DNA from: an uncultured Flavobacteriales bacterium
Lineage (GTDB): Bacteria; Bacteroidota; Bacteroidia; CAIKAF01
DNA length: 64,000 bases
Direction: 5' to 3'
Assembly: GCA_903837495.1 (NCBI GenBank)
Contig: CAILUT010000023.1
Coordinates: 1 to 64,000, forward strand
Position 1 is the first letter of the stretch; each line of letters starts with the position of its first letter. Below are positions 35,519 to 45,334 of this stretch, one piece after another. A program made the position numbers and the translations under genes. The notes beneath the pieces were generated by a model. That model worked only from the letters and a program-made list of their open reading frames with translations, did no database searches and was not told where the DNA came from.

Positions 35519-36840
35519 AAGAACAGAACAGCATTCCCGTAGGTAAAGTAGCTAGAGCGGGTCGTTTTGCCGGGGCCGGGGTAAAGGTAGGGGCCAATTA
35601 CGTAACGTATTTTGCCAAGAAAATGGTGAATCCAGATACAGAACGTTCTGGGCTAGACAAGGCCAATGCCCGCGACATTTACGATGCCTTAAGCAATTTG
35701 AAAGGAAGTGCCTTGAAAATGGCACAAATGCTGGCCAGCGACCAAAATTTGATGCCGGTCGAATATGTAAACGCTTTTCGTCCTTCTCAACACAAAGCCC
35801 CCCCTTTATCGGGTCCCTTGATTGTTCAGGTGTTTAAGAAAAGCATGGGGGTTTCGCCTCAGCAGTTGTTTGATACCTTCAATGCCAACGCCGTGAATGC
35901 AGCCTCCATTGGTCAGGTGCATAAAGCAACCAAGAATGGAAAGAATTTAGCGGTGAAAATTCAATATCCAGGCATTGCCGATGCCATTTCATCGGATTTG
36001 CAGTTGGTCAAGCCTTTTGCAATTCGCCTGTTGAATGTAAAAGAAAGCGATGTGCGGCCCTATTTTGAAGAGGTAGAATCTAAGTTAAAAGAAGAGGCCG
36101 ATTATGTTCAAGAATTGAATGGGGCAGAACGCATCATACAAGGCTGCAGCAGTTTGACCGATTTGGTCTTTCCTGGGTATTATCCCGAATGGTCGTCGAA
36201 CCGCATACTAACCATGGATTGGATTGAAGGAGTTCCGTTGGTGGAATGGGCTCAAGAAGAGCAGCCTCAGGAATTGCGCGATAGAATAGGGCAGGCCATG
36301 TGGGATTTTTATGACCACCAGATGCATCGGCTTCGCTGGATTCATGCCGACCCGCATCCGGGCAACTTTTTGGTTGCCCCCGATGGGCGTTTGGCCGTGG
36401 TGGATTTTGGCTGCACCAAATCGATACCCGAAGATTTTTATCACGCTTATTTTGCCATGTTGAATCCCGACAACATGCAGGACGACACGGCCATGGAACA
36501 AACCCTGTATGGGTTGCATATTTTGAACGAGGGCAGCAAACCAGAAGAGCGCCAATTTTTTATTGAATCCTTTAGATCCTTGGCGGGCCTTTTGCGCAGG
36601 CCTTTTGATGCCCATGAATTTGATTTTGGGGACCGGCAGTATTTCAAGGACATAACGGCTTTGGGCGAATCCTTAAGTAAAAACCCCAATTCTACCCGCT
36701 TTGGCGGAGCGCGGGGTTCCAAGCATATTTTATTTGTAAATCGAGCCTACTTCGGTTTATTCAACACCTTGAACCTGATTAAAGCAAGGGTAAGAACGGG
36801 CATGCCTGAACTGGTTGAAACGGCCCCCTTGTTGGGCTAA
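35515..36840 (+). CDS. ABC1/AarF (UbiB-like) atypical kinase
   Basis: LKGSALKMAQMLASD, ASIGQVHKATKNGKNLAVKIQYPGI, HADPHPGNFLV, VVDFGCTKSIP. Confidence 0.93.
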   Translation: MKEQNSIPVGKVARAGRFAGAGVKVGANYVTYFAKKMVNPDTERSGLDKANARDIYDALSNLKGSALKMAQMLASDQNLMPVEYVNAFRPSQHKAPPLSGPLIVQVFKKSMGVSPQQLFDTFNANAVNAASIGQVHKATKNGKNLAVKIQYPGIADAISSDLQLVKPFAIRLLNVKESDVRPYFEEVESKLKEEADYVQELNGAERIIQGCSSLTDLVFPGYYPEWSSNRILTMDWIEGVPLVEWAQEEQPQELRDRIGQAMWDFYDHQMHRLRWIHADPHPGNFLVAPDGRLAVVDFGCTKSIPEDFYHAYFAMLNPDNMQDDTAMEQTLYGLHILNEGSKPEERQFFIESFRSLAGLLRRPFDAHEFDFGDRQYFKDITALGESLSKNPNSTRFGGARGSKHILFVNRAYFGLFNTLNLIKARVRTGMPELVETAPLLG

Positions 36841-36915
36841 GCCCTTTCATATTTAGATGTTGATAACATCCTGTGGGGGCGGATTGCAGCGGAACCGAAA
36901 TGTGTATCTTTGAGT

Positions 36916-37227
36916 ATGAAATGGAAATTCTGGAAACGGTATCCGATCCTTGGCAATCGCTATATGTTGGCAGGGCTTACGTTTGCCATCTATTTGTCCT
37001 TTTTTGATGCCAACAGCCTGTTGAATATAGTTTCGTTGAAGGCCAAAGAAAAGGCCTTAGAAAAGGATGAGAAATATTATCGAGTACGGATTGCCGACAC
37101 CAAACAGCGTTTGGAGGAGCTCACATCCAGCACCGACAACCTAGAGAAATTCGCCCGTGAAATCCACCACATGAAGCGTCCCGGGGAATCTGTTTATGTA
37201 TTGGTTGACCGGGCCGAGTTGGAATGA
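36916..37227 (+). CDS. FtsB/DivIC-family septum formation protein
   Basis: One TM (NRYMLAGLTFAIYLSFFDANSLL) then coiled coil, LEKFAREIHHMKRPGESVYVL; TATCTTTG-N3-ATG. Confidence 0.85.
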   Translation: MKWKFWKRYPILGNRYMLAGLTFAIYLSFFDANSLLNIVSLKAKEKALEKDEKYYRVRIADTKQRLEELTSSTDNLEKFAREIHHMKRPGESVYVLVDRAELE

Positions 37228-37260
37228 TGCTGCTTTGGGTGCAGGCTTAATTTGAATGCA

Positions 37261-37857
37261 ATGAAAGCGATTCGGCTTTTCTGGATTTCTCTGTTTCTAT
37301 TTACACCTGTGCATTTCTTGCCGGCTCAAACGCTAACCTATACTGTGGAATTGCTGGGCATGCATACGGGCGATATGGTTTTGAATAAATTTTCAACCGG
37401 GCAGGGCGTATTGCGGTTTACCATGCACACCTCGGCCGATGTAAACTATTTGTTTGGGCGAATCACGGCCAGCTTTGATTCGGATATACGCTATAAAGAC
37501 GGGCGTATTTATTTTGCTCAAGCAAAAAACGTACGCAACGGGGAAAAGGGGCGGTTTTCGGAGTTGCGGTGTTCCGCTTCGGGTTGCGAGGTAGAGACCA
37601 ACCGGGGCAAGGCAACCCTTCGCACGAATCCGAGTTGGTGCATAGCTCGCTTGTTTTTTGAAGAGCCGACGAAAGAAACCGAGGTGTATTCTGAAGATTG
37701 GGGGCAGATTTTGACCTTGAAAAAGATAGGGGCAGGTCGGTATCAGGTAAACATACCTGGCGATAAGCCCAATGAGTATCGGTATGAATCGGGCCGAATG
37801 GTAGAGCTTATTACCCATACCTCAATTGGCAAGGCCCGTGTTTTATTGAAGCGATAG
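37261..37857 (+). CDS. DUF3108-like secreted protein
   Basis: Signal peptide; LTYTVELLGMHTGDMVL...TASFDSDIRYKDGRIYFAQAKNVRNGEKG pattern. Confidence 0.55.
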   Translation: MKAIRLFWISLFLFTPVHFLPAQTLTYTVELLGMHTGDMVLNKFSTGQGVLRFTMHTSADVNYLFGRITASFDSDIRYKDGRIYFAQAKNVRNGEKGRFSELRCSASGCEVETNRGKATLRTNPSWCIARLFFEEPTKETEVYSEDWGQILTLKKIGAGRYQVNIPGDKPNEYRYESGRMVELITHTSIGKARVLLKR

Positions 37858-37865
37858 GGGAATTG

Positions 37866-38699
37866 CTAAAAAATACGTGCTTTTAGCAGGGCAAGGATAA
37901 GCCCCGGAAGGCAGAGGGACCATTCAATGGCAGAACGTGTTTTCCAGCCTGTGAATATATGGGGTTTCAAAAAGAACAAGCCTTGAAGGGTCCAAGGTGC
38001 CAAGCCCACCCAAAACACCTTGGGATCTGTTTTTGGAGCCAGCACAGCGGTTCCCAGCCACAGGGCAGAGCAGACACCAAAAACAATGGAAAATAGCATT
38101 GTAGGCTGTTTTTGAAGGCAAGTGCTGTTGTTTTCTAGGTCATCTTCCTGTGCATCGAGTTTTGCCAACAATAAAATGCTTTGAAGCACCAACAGGCTAA
38201 TTCCAAATAAAAAGAGGGCATCGGGCAAAGGTTGATTTTGGCTCCAAACGAAAGGCAAGGCCACCCCAAAGGTATAGCCGGGTGGAAGGAAAAATTCCTT
38301 GTACCCTTGCAGTCTTTTTAATGGGGGCAACAGGCCAATGCCAAAGTAGCATAGAATTAGAAACAGGGTGATTGCCAAGAACAAGCCAGAAGTTCGGCTA
38401 AGCAGAGGCATAAAAGGGATGTACAGGCCAGCAGAACAGAGCAATGCAAAGGCACCTAAGCCCCAAAATCCCTTTCGGTTTTTGAAATGGGTTTTGCGGC
38501 GAAAACCGAGCGAAGGCAGCCGTTCGGCATCAAATGCATGGTCGAACAGATATATTGCCCACACAAAAAAGCCCAAGGAAAAAATCAGGGGCCCGTTTAA
38601 AGGAGCGTTGTGGGCAAAAAAAACCCAGGCCGACATGGCCATAGCGGCCAGAACAACATCCAGACTATAAACGTGCAACAGCTGAAGGATGCGGCTCAA
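37866..38699 (-). CDS. UbiA-like polytopic membrane protein
   Basis: About 8 TM segments; YLFDHAFDAER acidic motif, LLPPLKRLQGYKEFFLPPGYTFG. Confidence 0.45.
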   Translation of the reverse strand: MSRILQLLHVYSLDVVLAAMAMSAWVFFAHNAPLNGPLIFSLGFFVWAIYLFDHAFDAERLPSLGFRRKTHFKNRKGFWGLGAFALLCSAGLYIPFMPLLSRTSGLFLAITLFLILCYFGIGLLPPLKRLQGYKEFFLPPGYTFGVALPFVWSQNQPLPDALFLFGISLLVLQSILLLAKLDAQEDDLENNSTCLQKQPTMLFSIVFGVCSALWLGTAVLAPKTDPKVFWVGLAPWTLQGLFFLKPHIFTGWKTRSAIEWSLCLPGLILALLKARIF

Positions 38700-38703
38700 A
38701 AGG

Positions 38704-40248
38704 TCAAATCAATTGTTGCAGCAAACTGCTCATGTCTAGACGTTCGTGGAGCAGGAGCTTAAGGTCGTTGATGGCAATGCGTTCTTGGTTCATGCTGTCG
38801 CGGTCGCGCAGGGTTACCATGCCGTCGTCTAAGCTTTGGTGGTCGATGGTAATGCAATAGGGCGTGCCAATGGCATCTTGGCGGCGGTAGCGCTTGCCAA
38901 TGGCGTCTTTTTCGTCGTATTGACAGGTAAAATCTAAGCGAAGGGCATTAAAAATGGACATAGCCAGTTCAGGTAGGCCGTCTTTTTTTACTAGGGGTAA
39001 AATGCCCAGTTTTACAGGAGCCAGGCAGCGGGGTATGGCCAATACCGTACGCAGGCTTCCGTCTTCGAGTTGTTCTTCCTTGTATGAGGCCGACAAAACA
39101 GCTAGGAACATGCGGTCAAGGCCAATGGCTGTTTCAACCACATAGGGGATGTAACTTTCCTGAAGTTCGGGATCAAAATACTGCAGCTTTCGGCCTGAAA
39201 AAGATTCATGGGCTTTCAGGTCAAAATCGGTTCGGCTGTGGATGCCTTCGAGTTCTTTGAAGCCCATAGGGAAATTAAATTCAATATCGGTAGCGGCGTT
39301 GGCGTAATGTGCCAGTTTAATGTGGTCGTGGAAGCGGTAGTTTGAATCGCCCAAGCCGAGTATTGCATGCCATTTTATTCGGAAGGCCTTCCAGTATTCA
39401 AACCACTCCATTTCGGTACCAGGCCTTACGAAGAACTGCATTTCCATTTGTTCAAATTCCCGCATGCGGAAAATGAATTGCCGGGCAATGATTTCATTTC
39501 GGAAAGCTTTGCCAATTTGAGCAATTCCAAAGGGGATTTTCATGCGGGCTGATTTCTGAACATTCAGAAAATTAACATAGCTGCCTTGAGCGGTTTCGGG
39601 CCGCAGATAAATCGTAGATGCTTCGCCCGAAACCGAGCCCAGTTCGGTGGCAAACATCAAATTGAATTGCCGCACTTCGGTCCAGTTTTTTGAACCCGAC
39701 AAGGGGCATACTACACCCAGGTCCACAATCAAATTGCGCAGGGCTTCCAGATTCCCTTCCTCTAAAGCCGATTTCATGCGTGTGCGAACCTGCTTCATTT
39801 CTTCGGCATACCCCAATACCCTAGGGTTGGTTTTTAAATACATGTCTCGGTCAAAACTCTCGCCAAACCGCTGGGCGGCTTTTTCAATCTCTTTTTCAAT
39901 TTTTAACCTCAATTTCTCGATGTGTTCTTCAATGAGCACATCGGCCCGGTACCGCTTTTTCGAATCTTTGTTGTCGATAAGCGGGTCGTTGAAGGCATCT
40001 ACGTGGCCCGATGCTTTCCAGGTGGTGGGGTGCATAAAAATCGCCGAATCCAATCCCACCAAATTGCTGTGAATCTGAACCATGGCTTTCCACCAATACG
40101 CTTTGATGTTGTTTTTTAAATCAACCCCATACGGCCCGTAATCGTAGGTCGCACTTAATCCATCGTAAATTTCAGAGGAAGGGAATACAAAACCGTATTC
40201 TTTCGAGTGCGAAACAAGGGATTTTAAAACGTCTTCAGAACTTGACAT
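38704..40248 (-). CDS. glyS: Glycyl-tRNA synthetase (class II, eukaryote-like)
   Basis: GFVFPSSEIYDGLSATYDYGPYG, PETAQGSYVNFLNV, FRMREFEQMEMQFFV. Confidence 0.95.
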   Translation of the reverse strand: MSSSEDVLKSLVSHSKEYGFVFPSSEIYDGLSATYDYGPYGVDLKNNIKAYWWKAMVQIHSNLVGLDSAIFMHPTTWKASGHVDAFNDPLIDNKDSKKRYRADVLIEEHIEKLRLKIEKEIEKAAQRFGESFDRDMYLKTNPRVLGYAEEMKQVRTRMKSALEEGNLEALRNLIVDLGVVCPLSGSKNWTEVRQFNLMFATELGSVSGEASTIYLRPETAQGSYVNFLNVQKSARMKIPFGIAQIGKAFRNEIIARQFIFRMREFEQMEMQFFVRPGTEMEWFEYWKAFRIKWHAILGLGDSNYRFHDHIKLAHYANAATDIEFNFPMGFKELEGIHSRTDFDLKAHESFSGRKLQYFDPELQESYIPYVVETAIGLDRMFLAVLSASYKEEQLEDGSLRTVLAIPRCLAPVKLGILPLVKKDGLPELAMSIFNALRLDFTCQYDEKDAIGKRYRRQDAIGTPYCITIDHQSLDDGMVTLRDRDSMNQERIAINDLKLLLHERLDMSSLLQQLI

Positions 40249-40331
40249 ACCGGCTTTTATTTGGGGCAAAGGTATATGAAATGAAGCAGATTGAACCTGA
40301 AAAATTGCGGGGTATGGATTACCTTTGAAGC

Positions 40332-40904
40332 ATGCGGGTGGTTATTTTTGCATCGGGAACTGGCAGCAATGCCGAAACTTTGTTGGATTGGTCCATAAAA
40401 ACGAGCGACTTTCAGGTGCTGGCCGTTTTTTGCAATCGGCCCGATGCGGGAGTGATTCAACGCTGCGCACACCGGGGCCTGCCCTGCATTCTTTTTACCA
40501 AATCAGATATGAACACGGAGGGGCGTTTGAAAGAGTGGGTAATGGCTTTTGAACCCGACTTGATTGTTCTTGCTGGCTTTTTGTGGAAGTTTCCCGATGA
40601 TTTAATTCAGGCCGTTCGTGGAAAAGCGATAAATCTGCACCCCGCTTTGCTGCCCAAATACGGAGGCAAAGGCATGTTTGGAATGCATGTGCATGAGGCC
40701 GTTTGCGCCTCAACCGACGTGCATTCTGGAATCAGCATTCATTGGGTCAATGAAGAGTACGACTCGGGGGCCGTGTTGTTTCAGTTTTCCCTTCCGGTGC
40801 CCGAAGGCCGAAATCCGATGGAATTGGCCCAGGGCATTCACGAACTTGAACATTATTGGCTGCCCAGGGTGGTTTCCTTCTTGAGTGTAAAAGCCCGGCG
40901 CTAA
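40332..40904 (+). CDS. purN: Phosphoribosylglycinamide formyltransferase
   Basis: IFASGTGSNAETLLDW, INLHPALLPKYGGKGMFG, IHWVNEEYDSG. Confidence 0.95.
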   Translation: MRVVIFASGTGSNAETLLDWSIKTSDFQVLAVFCNRPDAGVIQRCAHRGLPCILFTKSDMNTEGRLKEWVMAFEPDLIVLAGFLWKFPDDLIQAVRGKAINLHPALLPKYGGKGMFGMHVHEAVCASTDVHSGISIHWVNEEYDSGAVLFQFSLPVPEGRNPMELAQGIHELEHYWLPRVVSFLSVKARR

Positions 40905-40994
40905 AATTTACTGTAAGTTAATTTCGGCTTTACCTAAAGTTTGCTGAAGTTTTTTTACATTTAAAGTGAATTTTGCTCACCGTCAACGTGTTTC

Positions 40995-41480
40995 ATGTTT
41001 GCACCGCCCTACTTGCATTATCCAGAAACAAATTCCAGCCATTTTGTGCTGAGACGTCCGGGCATTGCTGATGCAAAGGCTTTGTTTTTCTTTGAAGGAA
41101 TTGGAGCGGAGCGGTTTCATGACGAGCAGTCGGCCAGGGCATCCATACACACTATGATTCGAAATTACCAGTTGGGCTTGGCGATTCATTGGTTGGTGTA
41201 TAGCCGTTCTGGATTGAATTTGCTGGGTGGATTTTACTTAGATGGGGATTTTGGTTCTGGGAAATGCAATTTGGTGGTTGATTTTTGGAATTCCATTTCC
41301 GATGAAACCCAAGCCTTGGAGTTGATGAATTTGGTAAAAAAGATGTGTTTTCAGCATTTGCAGATGCACTTAATAGTTCTGAACTCAGATTTACCGAACG
41401 ATTGGCGGGAGGCTTTAGGAAAAATAGCAGGTTTTGAGCCAATCAACCCAAAATTGGGCCTTCCTGTGTGGGTAAAATAA
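40995..41480 (+). CDS. GNAT-like N-acetyltransferase
   Basis: FVLRRPGIADAKALFFFEGI...LNLLGGFYLDGD pattern. Confidence 0.6.
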   Translation: MFAPPYLHYPETNSSHFVLRRPGIADAKALFFFEGIGAERFHDEQSARASIHTMIRNYQLGLAIHWLVYSRSGLNLLGGFYLDGDFGSGKCNLVVDFWNSISDETQALELMNLVKKMCFQHLQMHLIVLNSDLPNDWREALGKIAGFEPINPKLGLPVWVK

Positions 41481-41527
41481 GCTGGAGCAAGGCTTCCTCC
41501 ATTCGGTTTTATATCTTGCAGGCTCAA

Positions 41528-41932
41528 ATGAGACCTATTGTTGTTTTAATGTCTTTCTTTTTGTGGATTCATGGGTTTGGGCAAATTCCCCAATCCCTGA
41601 AGGGCATTTGGCGGCAACCAGAGCGGGGGTTAACTCTGCAATTGGAGCAACATGGTCAGTATGTGTTTGGCAAGGTTATCGGCATTGGAAGGCAAAAACG
41701 GTTGGGAGCTTTGACGTTTGATTCGGGAGTCAAACCCGGTCATTTTGCCTTGACAGAATTGAGGTTTATTCGCCCAGGCATTTGGCTGGGCCGTTGGAAT
41801 TCGGGAGGAAACCAAGGCGAGGGCAAGCGTATTTTATTGAAAAGCCTGTCGCCAGATTGCTGGCAGCTGTATTTCAAGGGCGGCCCATGCTGGTTTAAAA
41901 TAAAAGAGGGGAAGTTCGTTCCAGAAAAATAG
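41528..41932 (+). CDS. DUF2147-like secreted protein
   Basis: Signal peptide; SLKGIWRQPERGLTLQLEQHGQYVFGKVIGIG. Confidence 0.55.
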   Translation: MRPIVVLMSFFLWIHGFGQIPQSLKGIWRQPERGLTLQLEQHGQYVFGKVIGIGRQKRLGALTFDSGVKPGHFALTELRFIRPGIWLGRWNSGGNQGEGKRILLKSLSPDCWQLYFKGGPCWFKIKEGKFVPEK

Positions 41933-41952
41933 GCTTTTATGCCTTGGTTTTT

Positions 41953-42258
41953 TCACCAAATTGCCTGTGCCTCAACCAACACCAAGTTCATTTTTTCTGG
42001 ATGCGAAAAATAATACCGGTAGCTTCTATTGAATTCGGCCGTGTCGGTTTGAAGCCTAAATAAGGCATCAGCTGTCCATTTTTCAGGTTGTTTTTGGTAG
42101 CTGACGGGCAGGGCTTGTTGTTTTTGGGCAGCCTCAATAAGGCACAATTCAACCAAGGCTTGAGCGAACTTGTTGGGCGGGAGTATTCCCTCATTTTCTT
42201 TTTCGGACAACTGGCAGCCAAAGCTGCAGCACAGAACGAATAGCTTCCAGGGTTTCAA
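41953..42258 (-). CDS. DUF4296-like small lipoprotein
   Basis: Lipobox LCCSFGC; PPNKFAQALVELCLIEAA; overlaps next gene by 4 nt. Confidence 0.55.
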   Translation of the reverse strand: MKPWKLFVLCCSFGCQLSEKENEGILPPNKFAQALVELCLIEAAQKQQALPVSYQKQPEKWTADALFRLQTDTAEFNRSYRYYFSHPEKMNLVLVEAQAIW

Positions 42259-43154
42259 TACAAAGAAATTTTTTGAGTTCCGCTGAATTGACCATCGATG
42301 TAAATTTCAATGGAATAGGTTCCAGCCGGGAACACATCTTGTTGCCAAACGATTTGTTTTTCAAGGGCTTCCCCAGCAAAAACGAAATCCACTTTTTTGC
42401 TGAACGGCAACTCTTGGCCTTGGGCGGTTTTAAATTTTTCAATCCCCAAGCCGGCGTCGGCCATTACAAACCCTTCCGGATTTAGCAGTCGAATGTACGC
42501 TTGATGTGGCCCTTGGGCGGCTACGCTGTTTTGGCTTAGGGTAAAAGAAATGGAAATACGGTCGGTTTTTTTGGCTTTGTCGGTGTTTTTTTCTTTTCCA
42601 TTGGCCCGCAGTTCTACCGCTTGCAGTTGAATGGATTGAATGCGCAGCTGGGCAGCGATTTCGACTTTGGTTCGCAGCGATTCGTTGTTTTCTCGGGTTT
42701 GGTCTAAGGCCACAGTGAGTTCGGTGTTTTCATACCGAAGTTTCTTGTTTTCTTCCTCTAGGGCCTCAAGGCGTTTTAGGTAGTCGTTTTTGGTTTTTTG
42801 TAGTTCAGCATACCTCAATTTCAACACCTGATAATCTTGGTTGGAGGCGATGAGGCCTGCGATTTGTTTTTTCTGTTCTTCTATTTTCTGGGTGGCTTCG
42901 GCCAGCAATGAATCCAGCGCCTTGCCTCGGCCTTTGAATTGTTCCAAATCGGCCAGAGCGATGTCCACCTCTTTTTGCAGATCTGCTTTTCGTTCGGCTA
43001 AGGTATCAACCTGCTGATTCATGACCAGAATCTGGGTGGTTTGGTTGGAGCTTCGAAGCAATAAATATCCATTTAGAGCCAGCGAACACAACAGCAATAC
43101 CGCTAAAACCAATGAAATCGATTTGTTTTTTTTGTGTGTATTTTCAGCACTCAT
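42255..43154 (-). CDS. Membrane-anchored coiled-coil protein
   Basis: N-terminal TM, long coiled coil, C-terminal beta domain; TACCTTTG-N4-ATG. Confidence 0.75.
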   Translation of the reverse strand: MSAENTHKKNKSISLVLAVLLLCSLALNGYLLLRSSNQTTQILVMNQQVDTLAERKADLQKEVDIALADLEQFKGRGKALDSLLAEATQKIEEQKKQIAGLIASNQDYQVLKLRYAELQKTKNDYLKRLEALEEENKKLRYENTELTVALDQTRENNESLRTKVEIAAQLRIQSIQLQAVELRANGKEKNTDKAKKTDRISISFTLSQNSVAAQGPHQAYIRLLNPEGFVMADAGLGIEKFKTAQGQELPFSKKVDFVFAGEALEKQIVWQQDVFPAGTYSIEIYIDGQFSGTQKISLY

Positions 43155-43189
43155 ACCACAAAGGTAAACAAGGAGAATGGAAACTTAGT

Positions 43190-44266
43190 TTAGGGGTTTT
43201 TCAACCCGCTGCCGGTTAAGGGGATTAGGGTGTTTTGAGGGCAACCGGCGGCTTTCCAGGCCGCCAGAGCCACGGCCGAGGTGAATTCCGTGTACCAGCC
43301 TTGGCGGAACAGAGCTGTTGCGGCGGTTTGGATGTCTGATTCAGAAACCGCCAGGATGCGGCCCCCGGTTTTTTTGATGGCGGTTTCTATTTGCTTCAAT
43401 CGGGGCGGATTTCCGATGGCAATTCCGGGTGCCAGCGAAGGGCTGGGCTGAACAGGTTTGCCTAGGGTTAAAGGAGAACAAGCCAGCGTTTGAGCGGCCG
43501 ACAGCCGAACGGGCGAGGGCAAGCAGCCTGCGCCTTGCATTTCCTGTAGGGCCAAGTAGCATCCCAACAACAGCGTTCCGTTGCCTACCGGAAATAGGAT
43601 TTCTTCGGGCCAGCGGGCCTGACCCTGTTCAACTTGGTCCAGCAATTCCCACAAAAAGGTTTTGGTGCCGTGCAAAAACAGGGGGTTCCAAACGTGGCTG
43701 GCCAGATATCCTTGGTCGGTTTGGGCCATCAAGGCCTGGGTAACCGCTTCTCGGTTGCCGGGTACAAACTGAATCTCGGCCCCATAGCTTTGCAGTTGTT
43801 TTCGCTTTGAGGGGGACAAGTCGGCGGGCACAAAAATGCGGCAAGGAATTCCAAGTCTGGCCGAGTAGGCGGCCACCGAAATGCCGGCATTCCCTGAGGA
43901 GTCCTGCAAAAGCAGGTTGGGCCGAACCGCTTGAACATGCTGCATGATGGCCACCGTGCCCCGGTCTTTGTACGAGCCTGTGGGCATTAGAAAATCGAGT
44001 TTAAGCTGAACGTGCTGATTGTCGAACACCGCCTGTTCTACTGGGGTATTGGGCTCGCCCAGGCCAATCCAGTTTTCAGCCTCGGCAAAAGGAAGCAGCG
44101 GTGCATACCGGCGGATGCCGCTGTATTTTGAAAAGGAAGGCCGCTGCTGAAACTGCAGCTCCAGCCAATGGCAGGGCGATGCCGGAAGGTCCAATCGGCC
44201 GGGGGCGCTTAGGGGGGTAGAATCCGGAAAGGAAATCCAACGGTGGGCTAGGTTCACGGGGTCCAT
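43190..44266 (-). CDS. PLP-dependent threonine synthase-like enzyme
   Basis: LKLDFLMPTGSYKDRGTVAIM lysine motif, QDSSGNAGISVAAYSARLGIPCRIFVP. Confidence 0.8.
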   Translation of the reverse strand: MDPVNLAHRWISFPDSTPLSAPGRLDLPASPCHWLELQFQQRPSFSKYSGIRRYAPLLPFAEAENWIGLGEPNTPVEQAVFDNQHVQLKLDFLMPTGSYKDRGTVAIMQHVQAVRPNLLLQDSSGNAGISVAAYSARLGIPCRIFVPADLSPSKRKQLQSYGAEIQFVPGNREAVTQALMAQTDQGYLASHVWNPLFLHGTKTFLWELLDQVEQGQARWPEEILFPVGNGTLLLGCYLALQEMQGAGCLPSPVRLSAAQTLACSPLTLGKPVQPSPSLAPGIAIGNPPRLKQIETAIKKTGGRILAVSESDIQTAATALFRQGWYTEFTSAVALAAWKAAGCPQNTLIPLTGSGLKNP

Positions 44267-45312
44267 TTTTCCATGGTAAACGAAAACGTTGAGCCTTTTC
44301 CGGGCAGGGAACGCACATTGATGGTTTGGTTGTGGGCCTCGACCAGGTGTTTTACAATGCTTAGGCCTAGGCCGCTGCCGCCTTGGTTTCGGCTTCGGCT
44401 TCGGTCCACCCGGTAAAACCGTTCAAACAAACGGTTCAGGTGTTCCTCCGAAATTCCAGGTCCATCGTCGCTGACTTCAATCAGCATGCGGTCGTCCATG
44501 TCGTAAAACGAAACCTTGGTTTGGCCATGGTCGTTTCCGTATGAAATGGAATTTGCCAGCAGGTTGGTTAAAATTTGACGCAGGGCATTGCGGTCGGCCC
44601 GAACCCACAACGCCGTTGAATAGCTGTCTTTAAATTGCAAGCGCACCCCTCTGTTTCGAGCTTTCATTTCGAGCAATTCAAAAAGTTCTCCGGTTAAGGC
44701 GACCAAGTCTAGTTTTTCCATGTCCATTTGCACCCGGCCCGATTCCAGTTTGTGAATGGTATCTAGGTCTTCAATCAGCGCAATCATGCGTTCTACGTTT
44801 TTCTCTGCGTTTTGCAGGTACTTTTCGGCTATATCGGTGTCGTAGAGTCCCCCATCAACAAGGGTAGATAAATACCCTTGGATGTTAAAGATGGGGGTTT
44901 TAAGTTCATGGGAAAGGTTGCCAATGAAATCCCGGCGGTAGGCTTCCATTTTTTGCAGTTCTTCCATTTCGTATTTTTGGCGTTTAGCCCATTGAAGCAC
45001 TTCCGCGTTCACCTCGCCAATCACGTCGCCGCCCGAACGAATCCGGTTTTTCAGATTGCTGCCTGGGGTTTTTGATTTGAGCTGGTGAATGGTTTTGTAC
45101 ACCAGTTTTATTTTTCGGTACAGAAATTTTTCGAGGATAAACTGCACCAGGGCGTACAGAGCCAGTCCCATGGTGATGCAAATCAGAGCGGGCCAATACC
45201 AGGGGCCAGAAATGGGAGCTAGCCAGGCAAGGATTAGCAGCATGCAAGCCAACATGGCCGACCCGGCCAAGGCCACGTATAAGGCCAATTGCCGCGGGGA
45301 GGCATTTTTCAT
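44254..45312 (-). CDS. PhoR-like sensor histidine kinase
   Basis: FIGNLSHELKTPIFNIQGYL, NLLANSISYG, EVSDDGPGISEEHLNRLFERFYRVD, GSGLGLSIVKHLVE. Confidence 0.92.
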   Translation of the reverse strand: MKNASPRQLALYVALAGSAMLACMLLILAWLAPISGPWYWPALICITMGLALYALVQFILEKFLYRKIKLVYKTIHQLKSKTPGSNLKNRIRSGGDVIGEVNAEVLQWAKRQKYEMEELQKMEAYRRDFIGNLSHELKTPIFNIQGYLSTLVDGGLYDTDIAEKYLQNAEKNVERMIALIEDLDTIHKLESGRVQMDMEKLDLVALTGELFELLEMKARNRGVRLQFKDSYSTALWVRADRNALRQILTNLLANSISYGNDHGQTKVSFYDMDDRMLIEVSDDGPGISEEHLNRLFERFYRVDRSRSRNQGGSGLGLSIVKHLVEAHNQTINVRSLPGKGSTFSFTMEKWTP

Positions 45313-45334
45313 GCGTTAAAAGTACGCAGAAGCT

